DNA of 64,000 nucleotides from Solirubrobacter taibaiensis. Its GTDB lineage: Bacteria; Actinomycetota; Thermoleophilia; Solirubrobacterales; Solirubrobacteraceae. The first letter of the stretch is position 1; each line of letters starts with the position of its first letter. Of this stretch, positions 45,502-54,914 are shown piece after piece. The notes under the pieces were generated by a model, which saw only the letters and a list, made by a program, of their open reading frames with translations, ran no database searches and had not been told where the DNA came from. The stretch spans positions 62,001 to 126,000 of the forward strand of contig JAPDDQ010000010.1 in assembly GCA_027587225.1 (NCBI GenBank), in the 5' to 3' direction. The position numbers and the translations under genes are program-made.

Positions 45502-46287
45502 ATGCGAACGACTTGGCCGAATGACGCTCTCGCAGCCATTTCGCTGACGTTCGACGTGGATGCGGAGACGGGCTGGCTCGGCGAGGACCCCGCGTACGCC
45601 CACCGGCTCTCCACGCTGAGTGAGGCGCGCTTCGGCATCACCCGTGGCCTCCCGAGAATCCTCGACCTGCTCACCAGGCACGACATCAAGGCCACGTTCT
45701 ACGTCCCGGGCCACACCGCCGAGCTCCACCCCGAGGCGATCAAACGCATCGCGCACGAAGGCCACGAGATCGGCCACCACGGCCACATGCACCTGCGCTC
45801 GGACGCGATCGACGCCAACGCTCAAAAAGAAGAGATCGAGCGCGGCTTCGAAGCCCTCGCCCCCATCGCCACCCCGATCGGCTATCGCTCCCCGAGTTGG
45901 GAGCTCACGCCAGAAACGCTCGAGCTCCTCAAACAGCACGGTTTCACGTACGACAGCAGCCTGATGGGCGACGATCGCCCGTACACACTCGAGAACGGAC
46001 TCCTCGAACTCCCCGTCCACTGGAGCCTCGACGACTGGCCGCACCTGCACTGGAAGCCGGGAAGAGGCGACGCGTTCACGAGTCCACAGGCCTTCCTCGA
46101 CACCTGGATCAAGGAGTTCGAGTCAGCACTGCGGGACCGCCGGCACCTCACCTACACGATGCACCCCGAGGTCATCGGCCGCGGCTACCGCGTCCAACTT
46201 CTCGACGACCTGATCGCCGCGGTCAGGGAACGAGCCGACGTATGGTTCGCAACGCACGCGGATGTGGCAGCCTTCGTGACGTCATGA
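45502..46287 (+). CDS. Polysaccharide deacetylase family protein
   Basis: A 261-aa NodB-type carbohydrate esterase. Motif 1 is SLTFDVDAE (catalytic and metal Asp), motif 2 is GHEIGHHGHMH (metal His pair), and motif 3 is GYRSPSWEL. There is no signal peptide, so the substrate is probably cytoplasmic. Related enzymes act on peptidoglycan precursors, small amides or allantoin-like compounds. It overlaps the C45 acyltransferase gene by ATGA, which suggests both act on the same amide substrate. Confidence 0.86.
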   Translation: MRTTWPNDALAAISLTFDVDAETGWLGEDPAYAHRLSTLSEARFGITRGLPRILDLLTRHDIKATFYVPGHTAELHPEAIKRIAHEGHEIGHHGHMHLRSDAIDANAQKEEIERGFEALAPIATPIGYRSPSWELTPETLELLKQHGFTYDSSLMGDDRPYTLENGLLELPVHWSLDDWPHLHWKPGRGDAFTSPQAFLDTWIKEFESALRDRRHLTYTMHPEVIGRGYRVQLLDDLIAAVRERADVWFATHADVAAFVTS

Positions 46288-47270
46288 CGTTCCCCGTCCA
46301 CCGCTCGGACGAGGCCACCGCGCAAGCGCGCGGTGCGGCGTTCGGGCGAGCCATGGCGCCGCAGGTGCAGCACACGGCCGCCGTCTACCGCCGCATGTTC
46401 GCCGAACGCCACGCGAACGTCCCCCCAGAGCTCCCGCCGCACCCCGAGATCGACGCCATCGCCCAAGGCGCCGACGTTGACCCACACCTCCTGAGAGCGA
46501 TCAACGCTCGCACCGAGATCCTGAACGGCGCCGACGAGTGCTCCGTCCAGGGCGCCGGCGGCCTGCTCGCCCAGAACTGGGACTGGCACCCGGACCTCAG
46601 CGCCTCAACCGTCGTCTGGATCGTCGAGCACCGCGATGGCTGGTTCGCCACCCTCACCGAGGCCGGCATCCTCGCCAAGATCGGCCTCAACCAGGCGGGC
46701 CTCGGCGTCTGCCTGAACATCCTCCGCACCACGGCGGACGGGGGAACCGACGGCACCCCGATCCACCTCCTGCTCCGCCAACTCCTCGAGCAGACGACCA
46801 CCGTCGACGAGGCCATCCAGCTCCTGACCAACGCCAAGGTCACCGCGTCCTCCGCCGTGACCGTCGCCACCCCCGGTGACGTCGCGCACGTGGAGCTCAA
46901 CCCAGGCGGAGCGAACGTCATCCGCGGCGCGGTCGGCGCCCACACGAACCACTTCCTCGAGCCGCCGAAGGCCGGAACAGACGTGATGGCGACGGAGTCC
47001 CCGACCACGCACCAGCGGTTGGAATCCGTCCGCCAGCAACCCTTGCTCGACGCCCTCCGGGACCACGACGGCTACCCGAAGGGCGTCTGCCGTCACGTGG
47101 ACGAAGACGACCCTTGGGTCGAGCAGACCGTGACCGTCGCCTCAGTGGTGATGAACCTGGAGGCCAAACGGTTGCACGTGGCCGCAGGTCCACCCTGCAG
47201 CCACGAGCATCACGAGGTCACGCTGCCGCGGACTTCTTCCGATCGGCTCGCATCGACAGCAGCGCGGTGA
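46284..47270 (+). CDS. C45-family peptidase / acyl-CoA:6-APA acyltransferase-like Ntn hydrolase
   Basis: A 328-aa Ntn-hydrolase-fold protein. The family motif with the self-processing nucleophile is visible as NGADECSVQG (Cys86), followed by LLAQNWDWHP. Autocleavage before Cys86 would give an alpha chain of 85 residues and a beta chain of about 243. It is translationally coupled to the deacetylase gene. The natural substrate is unknown; C45 enzymes cleave or transfer N-acyl groups. The 3' end runs 53 bases over the convergent TerC gene. Confidence 0.82.
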   Translation: MTFPVHRSDEATAQARGAAFGRAMAPQVQHTAAVYRRMFAERHANVPPELPPHPEIDAIAQGADVDPHLLRAINARTEILNGADECSVQGAGGLLAQNWDWHPDLSASTVVWIVEHRDGWFATLTEAGILAKIGLNQAGLGVCLNILRTTADGGTDGTPIHLLLRQLLEQTTTVDEAIQLLTNAKVTASSAVTVATPGDVAHVELNPGGANVIRGAVGAHTNHFLEPPKAGTDVMATESPTTHQRLESVRQQPLLDALRDHDGYPKGVCRHVDEDDPWVEQTVTVASVVMNLEAKRLHVAAGPPCSHEHHEVTLPRTSSDRLASTAAR

Positions 47271-48177
47271 GCACCAGCGTCACGACGATCACAGCCAGCG
47301 ACAGCCAGATCGGCACGTGCCAGATGTCCACGAGCAGCATCTTCGCGCCGATGAACGCGAGGATGAACGCCAGACCCTGCGTCAGGTAGATGAACTTGTC
47401 CATCAGGCCGACGAGCAGGAAATACAGAGCCCGCAGGCCGATCAGCGCGAACGCGTTCGCCGCGAACACGATGAACGACTCCTGCGTGACCGCGAAGATG
47501 GCCGGGATGGAGTCGACCGCGAAGATGATGTCCGTCGTCGCGATCACCACGAAGACCGCGAGCAGCGGCGTCGCGATCCGCTTGCCGTCGACGTGCGTGA
47601 AGACCTTCTTGCCGTCGAACTCCTCGGTCATCTTCACGTGCTTGCGGATGAACTTGAGCGCCGGGTTGTGCTCGGGTTCGATTTCGGCGTCGTCGTGGCG
47701 CGCCAGCTTCCAAGCCGTGTAGAGCAGCAGCAGGCCGAAGAAGTAGAAGGTGATGTGGAACGCGTCCAGCAACGCCGCGCCGAGCAGGATGAAGATCAGG
47801 CGCAGGAAGAGCGCGAGCATGATCCCCCACGCGAGCACTCTGGCCTGCGCCTGCAATCCGGGCACGGCGAAGTAGCTCAGGATCACCGCGAAGACGAAGA
47901 TGTTGTCGAGCGACAGTGAGCGCTCGAGCAGGTAACCGGCGTAGAACTGCGAGCCGGCGTCCGAGCCCTGCCAGGCCCAGAAGAACACGCCGAACAACAG
48001 CGCGATCGCGATCCAGCCGATCGACCAGATGGTGTTCTCGCGCACGCTGGGCACGTGGCCGCGTGCATAGATCACGAGGTCGAAGATCGCCATCACGGTG
48101 ATGAGGACGGCGAGGCCGGCCCACGTCGCGATGTTGATGTCCAGGTTCAGTGCGTCAGCAGAGGTTGCAGCAAACAA
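47218..48177 (-). CDS. TerC family integral membrane protein (Alx-like manganese exporter)
   Basis: A 319-aa polytopic membrane protein of the TerC/Alx group, with seven to nine hydrophobic segments. Family signatures are SLDNIFVFAVI with its acidic membrane residue and TTDIIFAVDSIPAIFAV with conserved Asp residues. TerC/Alx proteins are linked to manganese export. The start is TTG 48177, with GGAGAAGG seven bases upstream. That SD pairs with a segment of the preceding aptamer (see riboswitch). It follows bioF on the same strand but probably has its own translational control. Confidence 0.9.
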   Translation of the reverse strand: MFAATSADALNLDINIATWAGLAVLITVMAIFDLVIYARGHVPSVRENTIWSIGWIAIALLFGVFFWAWQGSDAGSQFYAGYLLERSLSLDNIFVFAVILSYFAVPGLQAQARVLAWGIMLALFLRLIFILLGAALLDAFHITFYFFGLLLLYTAWKLARHDDAEIEPEHNPALKFIRKHVKMTEEFDGKKVFTHVDGKRIATPLLAVFVVIATTDIIFAVDSIPAIFAVTQESFIVFAANAFALIGLRALYFLLVGLMDKFIYLTQGLAFILAFIGAKMLLVDIWHVPIWLSLAVIVVTLVLTALLSMRADRKKSAAA

Positions 48178-48184
48178 CGAAGGT

Positions 48185-48300
48185 CCTTCTCCGAGAAATG
48201 GTTGGGAGAAGGTTTCGTCCGCCGAGCTGGGGATCGGCCGATGGCGCCGGGCCTATTGGCCGTGCTGACGAACGCCACCCGTAGGGACTACTTCCCTTCG
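48185..48300 (-). promoter_or_regulatory. yybP-ykoY (manganese) riboswitch candidate upstream of terC
   Basis: On the minus strand, GAAGG (48299-48295) can pair with CCUUC (48212-48208) as helix P1, enclosing about 80 bases. Just inside is GGGAAGUAG, close to the yybP-ykoY loop consensus GGGGAGUAG, and further on CGUUCGUCAGCACG, like the second conserved loop. The P1 3' strand is part of CCUUCUCC (48212-48205), which is exactly complementary to the terC SD GGAGAAGG (48192-48185). Metal-stabilised P1 would free the SD, a translational ON switch. The aptamer overlaps the last 48 bases of bioF. Confidence 0.72.
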
Positions 48301-49365
48301 CCGGACACGATAGCTCATGGTGCTCTCACCGAGCATTGCTAGGGCGCCCGGATCGTGCGCCGCGGTGGCCACCGCGCGCAACCGGGAAGTCCCGTCCGGA
48401 ACGGTCGGAGGCCGGATGGCCTGGACGAACACGCCTTCCTCCAGAGCGGCCTCGCACAACGCCATGGCGTCATCGGCGTCACCCACGACCAGTGGCACGA
48501 TCGGCATGTCCGAGATCTCGACCCCGAGCGCCTCCCGCAGCACCCGCGCGTTCGCGTGCAGCCGGCCCACCAGCTCCGCATCCATCAGGTCGAGCGCCTT
48601 CAACGCCGCCCCGATCGAGGGCGGCGGGAGCGCGGTCGAGTAGATCAGCGTCCGCGCGCGGTTCACCAGGTAGTCCGCGATCTCGCGCGAGCAGCAGACG
48701 AACGCCCCGTAGGAACCCAATGCCTTCCCCAACGTGCCGACGGTGACGACGTGCTCCTGGAGGCCCAGTTGATGCACGAGCCCTCGGCCCTCGGGCCCGA
48801 TCACGCCCGTCGCGTGCGCCTCGTCGACGATCACCCGCGCGCCCGTCTCCACCAGTGCGCGCAGATCCGCCACGTCACCGTCCATCGAGAAGACGGCGTC
48901 GGTGACGATCACATCGGCGCCCACCGGGATCTCTCCGTGCGCGTAGACCTGCGTCTGCGCCCGCGCGAGCCGGCAGCCGTCGATGATCGACGCGTGATTG
49001 AGCGCGTCCGACGCGACCACGCCGTCCGTCGCCAGCGCGGCGACCACGCCGGTGTTGGCGAGGTAACCCGACCCGAACAGCACGCACGCCTCGGTGCCCT
49101 TCAGCTCCGCCAGCCGCTCCTCGAGCTCACGGTGGATGGACATGTGGCCGGAGACCAGCTGCGAGGAACCGGCCCCGGCACCCCACCGCAAAGCCGTTTC
49201 GGCTGCGGCCTGCGCCACGCGCGGATCACCCGCCAGCCCGAGGTAGTCGTTCGAGCACAGCAGCATCACCTCGCGGCCGTCCAAAGTCACGCTCGGCCCC
49301 TGCGCGGACTCGATCTCGCGCAGGAAACGCCGCAGCGACGGCTCTACGCCGGGCAGCGGACGCAT
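48253..49365 (-). CDS. bioF: 8-amino-7-oxononanoate synthase
   Basis: A 370-aa PLP enzyme that condenses pimeloyl thioester with alanine in biotin synthesis. The family motifs SNDYLGLAGDPRV, GSSQLVSGHMSIHRELE, VDEAHATGVIG and the PLP Lys in TLGKALGSYGAF are all present. ATG 49365 has GAGGG upstream and lies 22 bases inside the bsaP gene. The last 16 codons lie in the terC aptamer and encode a tail beyond the usual family end. Confidence 0.92.
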   Translation of the reverse strand: MRPLPGVEPSLRRFLREIESAQGPSVTLDGREVMLLCSNDYLGLAGDPRVAQAAAETALRWGAGAGSSQLVSGHMSIHRELEERLAELKGTEACVLFGSGYLANTGVVAALATDGVVASDALNHASIIDGCRLARAQTQVYAHGEIPVGADVIVTDAVFSMDGDVADLRALVETGARVIVDEAHATGVIGPEGRGLVHQLGLQEHVVTVGTLGKALGSYGAFVCCSREIADYLVNRARTLIYSTALPPPSIGAALKALDLMDAELVGRLHANARVLREALGVEISDMPIVPLVVGDADDAMALCEAALEEGVFVQAIRPPTVPDGTSRLRAVATAAHDPGALAMLGESTMSYRVRRREVVPTGGVRQHGQ

Positions 49366-49511
49366 TCGGCCCTCACGCCCGTCGGGAGCACCTGCACCTT
49401 CAGCTTGCGACCGCAGCTCGTGCACCAGCGCGGCGGGTCCAGCGCGCGCACGCACGACTCATGGCCCGCCTCCTCCACCGTTCTCCCGCACCCGGGGCAG
49501 AACCCGCTCAC
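49344..49511 (-). CDS. bsaP: Biotin synthase auxiliary protein (BsaP-like), 55 aa
   Basis: A 55-residue cysteine-rich protein in the gap between bioB and bioF. GTG 49511 overlaps the bioB TGA as GTGA. Cysteines occur at 5, 8, 20, 30, 33, 50 and 53, with [27 protein letters not shown] and ECVRC. This pattern matches the small iron-sulfur protein encoded beside bioB in mycobacteria and other actinomycetes, which supports BioB turnover as an auxiliary cluster/sulfur protein. The adjacency to bioB and the PPRxCxxCGRxLxVQV core make this a strong call; metal content is not shown by sequence alone. Confidence 0.83.
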   Translation of the reverse strand: MSGFCPGCGRTVEEAGHESCVRALDPPRWCTSCGRKLKVQVLPTGVRAECVRCPA

Positions 49512-50497
49512 AGCGCCTTCGAGAACTCCTTCACCGGCATGCTCAGCTCGGCGAGCAGGTCGAGGTCCTCCTGCGGGGAGCGACCCAACGTGGTCAGATA
49601 GTTGCCGACGATCACCGCGTTGATCCCGCCGACCATGCCTTGGCGCGCGCCCAGGTCGCCCAGCGTGAGCTCCCGCCCGCCCGCGAAGCGCAGGATCGTG
49701 CGTGGGAGCGCCAGCCGGAACGCCGCGATCGTCCGCAGCGCATCCATCGCCGGCACCGGCTCGAACTGCGCGAACGGCGTGCCCGGACGCGGGTCGAGGA
49801 AGTTCAGCGGCACCTCGTGGGGGTCGATCTCGGCGAACTGCGCGGCCAGCTCGGCGCGCTGCTCCAGGGACTCGCCCATGCCGATGATCCCGCCGCAGCA
49901 GACCTCCATGCCCATCTCGCGCACGAGCTGCAGCGTCTCCCGGCGCTCCTCCCACGTGTGTGTGGTGACGACGTTGCCGAAGTGCGAACGGGCCGTCTCG
50001 AGGTTGTGGTTGTAGCGGTGCACGCCGAGGTCGCGCAGCTCCTCGCCCTGCTCGCGCGTGAGGATCCCGAGCGAGCACGCGACGTTGATGTCGACGTTCT
50101 CGGTGATGGCGATCACGCCCTCGCGTACCTGCTCCATCAGCCGCTTGTCCGGGCCCCGGACCGCCGCCACGATGCAGAACTCGGTCGCGCCCGTCGCCGC
50201 CGTTTCTCGCGCTGCCTCCACCAAGGACGGGATGTCCAACCGCACCGCCCGCACGGGCGTCTCGAACCGCCCGGACTGGCTGCAGAAGTGGCAGTCCTCA
50301 GGGCAGCCGCCCGTCTTGATGGACACGATCCCCTCGATCTCCACCTCCGGCCCGCACCAGCGCATGCGGACCTCGTGGGCGAGCTCCAGCGCGTCGTCCA
50401 CGCGCTCGTCCGGGAGCTGGAGCACCTCGAGCGTCTGCGCCTCGTCGAGGCCGACGCCCCGCTCCAACACTTGCTCGCGGGCGATGTCGAGAATCAT
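49508..50497 (-). CDS. bioB: Biotin synthase
   Basis: A 329-aa radical SAM enzyme that inserts sulfur into dethiobiotin. The radical SAM cluster motif is [12 protein letters not shown] (CxxxCxxC), with the NHNLET and [10 protein letters not shown] segments of BioB. ATG 50497 overlaps the bioD stop (ATGA) and its own stop overlaps bsaP. The order bioA-bioD-bioB-bsaP-bioF is continuous. Confidence 0.95.
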   Translation of the reverse strand: MILDIAREQVLERGVGLDEAQTLEVLQLPDERVDDALELAHEVRMRWCGPEVEIEGIVSIKTGGCPEDCHFCSQSGRFETPVRAVRLDIPSLVEAARETAATGATEFCIVAAVRGPDKRLMEQVREGVIAITENVDINVACSLGILTREQGEELRDLGVHRYNHNLETARSHFGNVVTTHTWEERRETLQLVREMGMEVCCGGIIGMGESLEQRAELAAQFAEIDPHEVPLNFLDPRPGTPFAQFEPVPAMDALRTIAAFRLALPRTILRFAGGRELTLGDLGARQGMVGGINAVIVGNYLTTLGRSPQEDLDLLAELSMPVKEFSKAL

Positions 50498-51078
50498 TCG
50501 GGCTCCATGGTCGTGAATTCTCCCTCGCGAATCCTCCCGAGGACAGGCGCGATCTGGGTGAGGTCTTCCAGGTTGCACTGCGCGGCCAGATCGGGGTCGC
50601 GCGGCCAGGAGCCGATCATGATCCCGAGGCACGTCACGCCGCGGCGCTTGATCGCCTCGACCGTGAGCGCGGTGTGGTTGAGCGTGCCGAGACCCGCCCG
50701 GGCGACGACGATCATCGGCGCCTTCAGCAGCGCGGCGACGTCCAGGATCGTGCCGCCCTCGTCGTCGAAACGCACGAGCAGCCCGCCGGCGCCCTCGATG
50801 ATCACGAGGTCGTGGTTGAGCGTGCCCACGAACTCGACGACCTGTTTCGGCGTCACGGGCGGGAGGCCGGCGCGGCGGGCGGCCGTCGCGGGGGCGAGCG
50901 GCTCGGGGTAGCGGGCGAGCGTGAACACCTCGGCGCCGGAGAGCTTCGCCACGGTCGCCGCGTCGTCGTCATCGCCCGTCTGGGTGGGCTTGACGTAGGC
51001 GGCGCCCGGCCGGGCGAGCGCGGCGGACACGATCGTCTTGCCGACGCCGGTGTCGGTTCCGGTCACGACGAGCCTCAT
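50494..51078 (-). CDS. bioD: Dethiobiotin synthetase
   Basis: A 194-aa ATP-dependent carboxylase that closes the ureido ring. The Walker A-like GTDTGVGKT is at residues 7-15, KPTQTG follows, and [10 protein letters not shown] is the conserved mid-protein motif. It is rather short for BioD (about 220-230), with a compact region after the P-loop. ATG 51078 overlaps the bioA stop. The frame upstream belongs to bioA's shadow. Confidence 0.93.
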   Translation of the reverse strand: MRLVVTGTDTGVGKTIVSAALARPGAAYVKPTQTGDDDDAATVAKLSGAEVFTLARYPEPLAPATAARRAGLPPVTPKQVVEFVGTLNHDLVIIEGAGGLLVRFDDEGGTILDVAALLKAPMIVVARAGLGTLNHTALTVEAIKRRGVTCLGIMIGSWPRDPDLAAQCNLEDLTQIAPVLGRIREGEFTTMEPE

Positions 51079-52286
51079 CCGGCCGCCGCTCCCGCAATCG
51101 CCGCGGCGCAGATGCGCGCGATGTCGTCGTCGTCGGTCACGTATGGGGGCATCGTGTACACGAGGTCGCGGAACGGGCGCAGCCATACGCCGTGCTCGAC
51201 CGCCGCCCGGGTGGCCGCGACCCCGTCGATCGGGTGGTCGAGCTGGATCACGCCGATCGCGCCCTTCACCCGCACATCTTTGACGCCGGGGAGCTCCCGC
51301 GCCGCCTCCAGCCCCTGCAATCCGCGTTCGATCCGAGCCACATCAGCCTCCCAGCTGCCGTCTTCGAGCAACCCGGTCGAAGCAAGCGCGGCCGACACCG
51401 CCAGCGGGTTGCCCATGAAGGTCGGGCCGTGCATCAGCGGTCCGTCGATCCGCTCCGCCAGTTCCGCTCGGCACAGCGTTGCCGCGAGCGTCATGTACCC
51501 GCCCGTGAGCGCCTTCCCGAGGCACAGCACGTCGGCCAGCTCGGCTGCCGCGAACAGCGTGCCTGTCCGCCCGAAGCCGGTCGCGATCTCGTCCAGGATG
51601 AGCGGCACGCCGTGCTCGTCGCACAGGTCGCGCAGGAGCTGCACGCACTCGCGCGGGTGAAAGCGCATCCCGCCCGCGCCCTGCACGATCGGCTCCACGA
51701 TCACGCCGGCGAGCTCATGCTCCTCGAACAGCGCGCGTACGGCCGCTTCCCACTCCGGCGTCCACTCGGGGAGCGGCGCGAAGACGTGCTCGGCCAGCGA
51801 TCCCTGCCACATCGAGTGCATCCCGCCGTCCGGGTCGCACACCGCCATCGCCCCGAACGTGTCGCCGTGGTAGCCGCCGCGCCACGTCAGCAGCTGCCGG
51901 CGCTCACCGTGCCAGGACTGCAGGACGAGCTTGATGGCGACTTCGACCGAGACGCTTCCGCTGTCCGCGAAGAACACGTGGTCCAGCCCGGTCCAGTCCG
52001 TCAGGCGCTCCGCGAGGCGGATCGCCGGCTCGTGCGTGAGCCCGCCGAACATCACGTGGGACATGCGGCCCAGCTGCTCGGTGATCGCGGCGTCGATGGT
52101 CGGATGGCGGTAGCCGTGGATCGCGCACCACCAGCTCGCCATGCCGTCGACCAGTTCCCGCCCGTCGGCCAGCGTCAGCCGCACGCCCTGCGCCGACACC
52201 ACCGGCAGCGGGGGCGCGGCGGCGGGCATCGGCCCGTACGGGTGCCAGATCCGCGTGCGGTCCAGCTCGAGCAGCTCGGCGTTCAC
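51075..52286 (-). CDS. bioA: Adenosylmethionine-8-amino-7-oxononanoate aminotransferase
   Basis: A 403-aa class III PLP aminotransferase that converts KAPA to DAPA. Diagnostic segments are RIWHPYGPM at the start, [35 protein letters not shown] and the PLP Lys in [14 protein letters not shown] 52286 is preferred; a TTG lies one codon before. It follows the metallophosphoesterase gene by 10 bases, so the biotin genes may be in a longer transcript. No BirA- or BioR-type operator was recognised. Confidence 0.94.
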   Translation of the reverse strand: MNAELLELDRTRIWHPYGPMPAAAPPLPVVSAQGVRLTLADGRELVDGMASWWCAIHGYRHPTIDAAITEQLGRMSHVMFGGLTHEPAIRLAERLTDWTGLDHVFFADSGSVSVEVAIKLVLQSWHGERRQLLTWRGGYHGDTFGAMAVCDPDGGMHSMWQGSLAEHVFAPLPEWTPEWEAAVRALFEEHELAGVIVEPIVQGAGGMRFHPRECVQLLRDLCDEHGVPLILDEIATGFGRTGTLFAAAELADVLCLGKALTGGYMTLAATLCRAELAERIDGPLMHGPTFMGNPLAVSAALASTGLLEDGSWEADVARIERGLQGLEAARELPGVKDVRVKGAIGVIQLDHPIDGVAATRAAVEHGVWLRPFRDLVYTMPPYVTDDDDIARICAAAIAGAAAG

Positions 52287-52296
52287 CAAGCCGACC

Positions 52297-53838
52297 CTAT
52301 CGAGTCGTTTCCGGCTCCAAGATCTCGCGGCGCGCTTCGGAGTTGCCCGTGCCGGGGTCGATCGACACGAGGTCGGCCGCCAGCGGCTGGAACGCCGGCT
52401 CGGTCGTGAACACGAAGCGCGCCAGGCTGAGGGACGTGCTCTCCGCCAGGTTGCCCGTGCCCCCGGCGCCGATGCTGCCGCCGTTGAGGACGGTCACGCC
52501 CGGGTCCTTCTCCAGCCCGGTCTTGTGCGTGTGGCCCACGAAGAAGACGAGCGGGCTCTGCGGTGGGTCGTCTTCGAGTACCTGCAGGGCGGTGGTGAGC
52601 AGCCCGGGCTCGTGGACCATCACGACGTCAACCTTGCCGATCAGCGGGCGCAGCCACTGCAGGAACGTCTCCTGCATGCCCGGTTGCGGCGCGTTGTCGA
52701 AGCGATCGGCGTACGAGTCGGCGCTCTTGCGCTCGAACGGGTCGTCGTAGCCCGCCACGCGCAGGCCCGCGATCTTGTTGATCACCGGCCCGTAGGTGCC
52801 ATCCGCCTTCAGCCGGCCGCGGCGGGTGAGGACGATCGCGCCCTCCTTCGCCAGCTCCCGGCTCAGGTAATCGCTGTCGTGGTTGCCGGACACGAACACG
52901 AACGGGTCGCCCATGTGCGCGACGCGCCGGACGAGGTTCGTCTCCAGCGGCGAGCCGCGGTCCGTCAGGTCGCCGACGAAGAACAGCGGCCCGTCGCCCG
53001 CGGCGCGCTCGAGCACGCCCAGCGCGACGGCGTTGTTGTGCAGGTCGGAGGCGACCGTGATCGTCGGCTGGCCGGCGAGGCTCTCCCGGCGCCCGGGCTC
53101 GATCACGAGGCGCGCGAGGCCGACGAGCTGCGCGTCGAGTTCCTGATCCAGCACACCCGGCGTGCGCTGCGCCGCCTCGACCGCTTCCAGCGCGCGCGGG
53201 ATGTCCGGGCCGTGGGCGTAGTACTGCGGGTTGGAGATCTCGCCGCGGGGCGGGATGAGCAGCGCCAGCGCGACGCCGATCCCGACGGACACGATGATTG
53301 CGGTCGGCGCCGTCCAGCGCAGCCGCGGGACCCGGCTGCGGATGGCGAACGCGACCAACAGGCCGAGTGCCGCGCCGGAGAGGACCGTCAGCGCGATCAG
53401 CCGCATGAGGTAGGTGGTGAGCGCTTGTTCGGCCTCCGCGCGGACCTTGTCGATGTCGAGCGACTGGCCCTGGGCGAGCCCCGTCGCCACGCCTCTGTTG
53501 ACGGTTTGCAGGTCCACGCGCACGCGGATCGGCGCGCGGATCGCCTCAAAACGCGCACCCCAGTCCACCAGCGGGACGTACACGTCGAGCGCGCCGCGAT
53601 GCCCGGGGGAGACCGACATCCGGATCTCGCCCACCGAGAGCGTCGAGCTCTGGTGATACGCCGCCAGAGGCAGATACGCGCCCGCGCCCGTGGCGAGGAC
53701 GACGAGGAAGATCGAAAGCGCCCGCCGGAGGTAGGTGATCAGGCGGCTTTTCAGATCTCGCCGCGCCCACATCGGCGGGGGTCCGTCGTCGTCGGGGAAC
53801 TGCTCGTCTTGCCGCGGTCGGTCAAGAACACTCGCCAT
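52297..53838 (-). CDS. Membrane-anchored metallophosphoesterase
   Basis: A 513-aa protein with hydrophobic segments near residues 40-60, 141-165 and 174-195 and a C-terminal calcineurin-like phosphoesterase. Metal-binding motifs are complete: ASDLHNN, GDLTDRG, GNHDSD, HEPGL and GHTHKTG. The catalytic domain lies beyond the last membrane helix. The substrate is unknown. It lies between the acetyltransferase and bioA genes on the same strand. Confidence 0.87.
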   Translation of the reverse strand: MASVLDRPRQDEQFPDDDGPPPMWARRDLKSRLITYLRRALSIFLVVLATGAGAYLPLAAYHQSSTLSVGEIRMSVSPGHRGALDVYVPLVDWGARFEAIRAPIRVRVDLQTVNRGVATGLAQGQSLDIDKVRAEAEQALTTYLMRLIALTVLSGAALGLLVAFAIRSRVPRLRWTAPTAIIVSVGIGVALALLIPPRGEISNPQYYAHGPDIPRALEAVEAAQRTPGVLDQELDAQLVGLARLVIEPGRRESLAGQPTITVASDLHNNAVALGVLERAAGDGPLFFVGDLTDRGSPLETNLVRRVAHMGDPFVFVSGNHDSDYLSRELAKEGAIVLTRRGRLKADGTYGPVINKIAGLRVAGYDDPFERKSADSYADRFDNAPQPGMQETFLQWLRPLIGKVDVVMVHEPGLLTTALQVLEDDPPQSPLVFFVGHTHKTGLEKDPGVTVLNGGSIGAGGTGNLAESTSLSLARFVFTTEPAFQPLAADLVSIDPGTGNSEARREILEPETTR

Positions 53839-53861
53839 ACCGTCCTAACTAACGTAGGACG

Positions 53862-54617
53862 TCAGCGCCGCCGTTCCCACAATTCCATCGGACAGAGGCG
53901 TCTTAAGCCCAGCTGTTGGTACAGACGTTCCCCTAGTTCTGTGGCCTGCAGCGTGATAGTGCCGAGGTTGTGGCGCTCGGCGTCGGCGAGGGCGCTGCGC
54001 ATGACCTGGGTCGCGAGACCTTGTCGTCTCGCTTTCGGCACGGTCGCCACGAAGGAGACGCCGCAGTCCTCGCCGTGGTGCAACGCCAGCGCGACGGCGG
54101 CGGGCGCGCCGTTCAGCTCGGCCCGGTACCCGCGCAGCGTGCCCTCCTCGAGCGTGGAGAGCGTGCGCTCCAGGCGGCTGTCGACGTTCCCATAGGCCAG
54201 GTCGTTGACGTGGCCGACGACGCGCAGGTCAGCGTTTGGACTCGGGTTCGCGGTGGTCAGGTCGATCTTGAGGTCTTGGAGCGCTGCACCCATGCCGGGG
54301 GAGGCGGACGCGATCGCCATCCCCGCGTTCCTGAGCTCGGACGTGACCCCGCGTGCGCTGCCGTCGACCCAGATCGCCCAGCGCCGAACCCCCGCATCGC
54401 CGTACCGGACTTCCAGCTCGTCGAGGAAGTGCAGTGCGGAGTCGGGTTTGAGCGCTACGGCGGCGTTCAAGGCCGGCGAATCGGGGGCGCTCGGAACCAC
54501 CGACGCCATCAGTCCGTCGCGATGGAGCACGAAGCCGTTCTTGGCCGATCCACCCAGGAGCGTCTGCAGGCCGGCGAAGCCTTCCCACAGGCGGCGTTTG
54601 AGCTCCGCGTCGTCCAT
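53862..54617 (-). CDS. GNAT-family N-acetyltransferase
   Basis: A 251-aa protein with a C-terminal GNAT domain (about residues 130-250). The acetyl-CoA-binding motif A appears as FVATVPKARRQGLATQVM (R/Q-x-x-G-x-G/A pattern), followed by TLQATELGERLYQQLGL. The N-terminal 125 residues may form a second, degenerate GNAT fold. Substrate not predictable. It may be the first gene of the minus-strand run that continues into the biotin genes (23-base gap). Confidence 0.82.
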   Translation of the reverse strand: MDDAELKRRLWEGFAGLQTLLGGSAKNGFVLHRDGLMASVVPSAPDSPALNAAVALKPDSALHFLDELEVRYGDAGVRRWAIWVDGSARGVTSELRNAGMAIASASPGMGAALQDLKIDLTTANPSPNADLRVVGHVNDLAYGNVDSRLERTLSTLEEGTLRGYRAELNGAPAAVALALHHGEDCGVSFVATVPKARRQGLATQVMRSALADAERHNLGTITLQATELGERLYQQLGLRRLCPMELWERRR

Positions 54618-54639
54618 TAGTCGCGGACCCTAGCGGCGG

Positions 54640-54667
54640 AGCCGAGTCCGGGGGAGTGGACTCGGCT
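54640..54667. terminator. Ten-base perfect stem-loop in the divergent region
   Basis: AGCCGAGTCC (54640-54649) and GGACTCGGCT (54658-54667) form a perfect 10-base stem with loop GGGGGAGT. It lies 22 bases upstream of the acetyltransferase start. Since both flanking genes point away, it is not an obvious terminator and may be a regulatory site. Confidence 0.4.
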
Positions 54668-54691
54668 CGCGCTGCAGGGAGGATCTAGAAG

Positions 54692-54718
54692 ATGAGTGCG
54701 CTCAGCTGGTCAGGCTGA
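54692..54718 (+). other. Possible 8-residue leader ORF before the aldonate dehydratase gene
   Basis: ATG 54692 is preceded by GGGAGGA at a normal distance and encodes MSALSWSG followed by TGA. It lies about 200 bases before the dehydratase. No attenuator structure was identified and the residues do not resemble an ilv leader, so this is tentative. The rest of 54618-54914 shows nothing else recognisable. Confidence 0.25.
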
Positions 54719-54914
54719 TGCGCCCGCGTCGACCGCCGGAAGGGGAGCATTGGCGGCCGCGGCGTGGCTGGAGAGCGGGGAGGAGGTTCGCTTCAGCACG
54801 AGACGTAGCTTGGCTTCTGGGGACTCGTCTCACGGTCGTGTCCGCCTGTCTCTTCCGGTGCGGCTAGCTCGACATGCGGTGCTGGTGGTACCGCTCGCGT
54901 GTGCCCGTGACACG

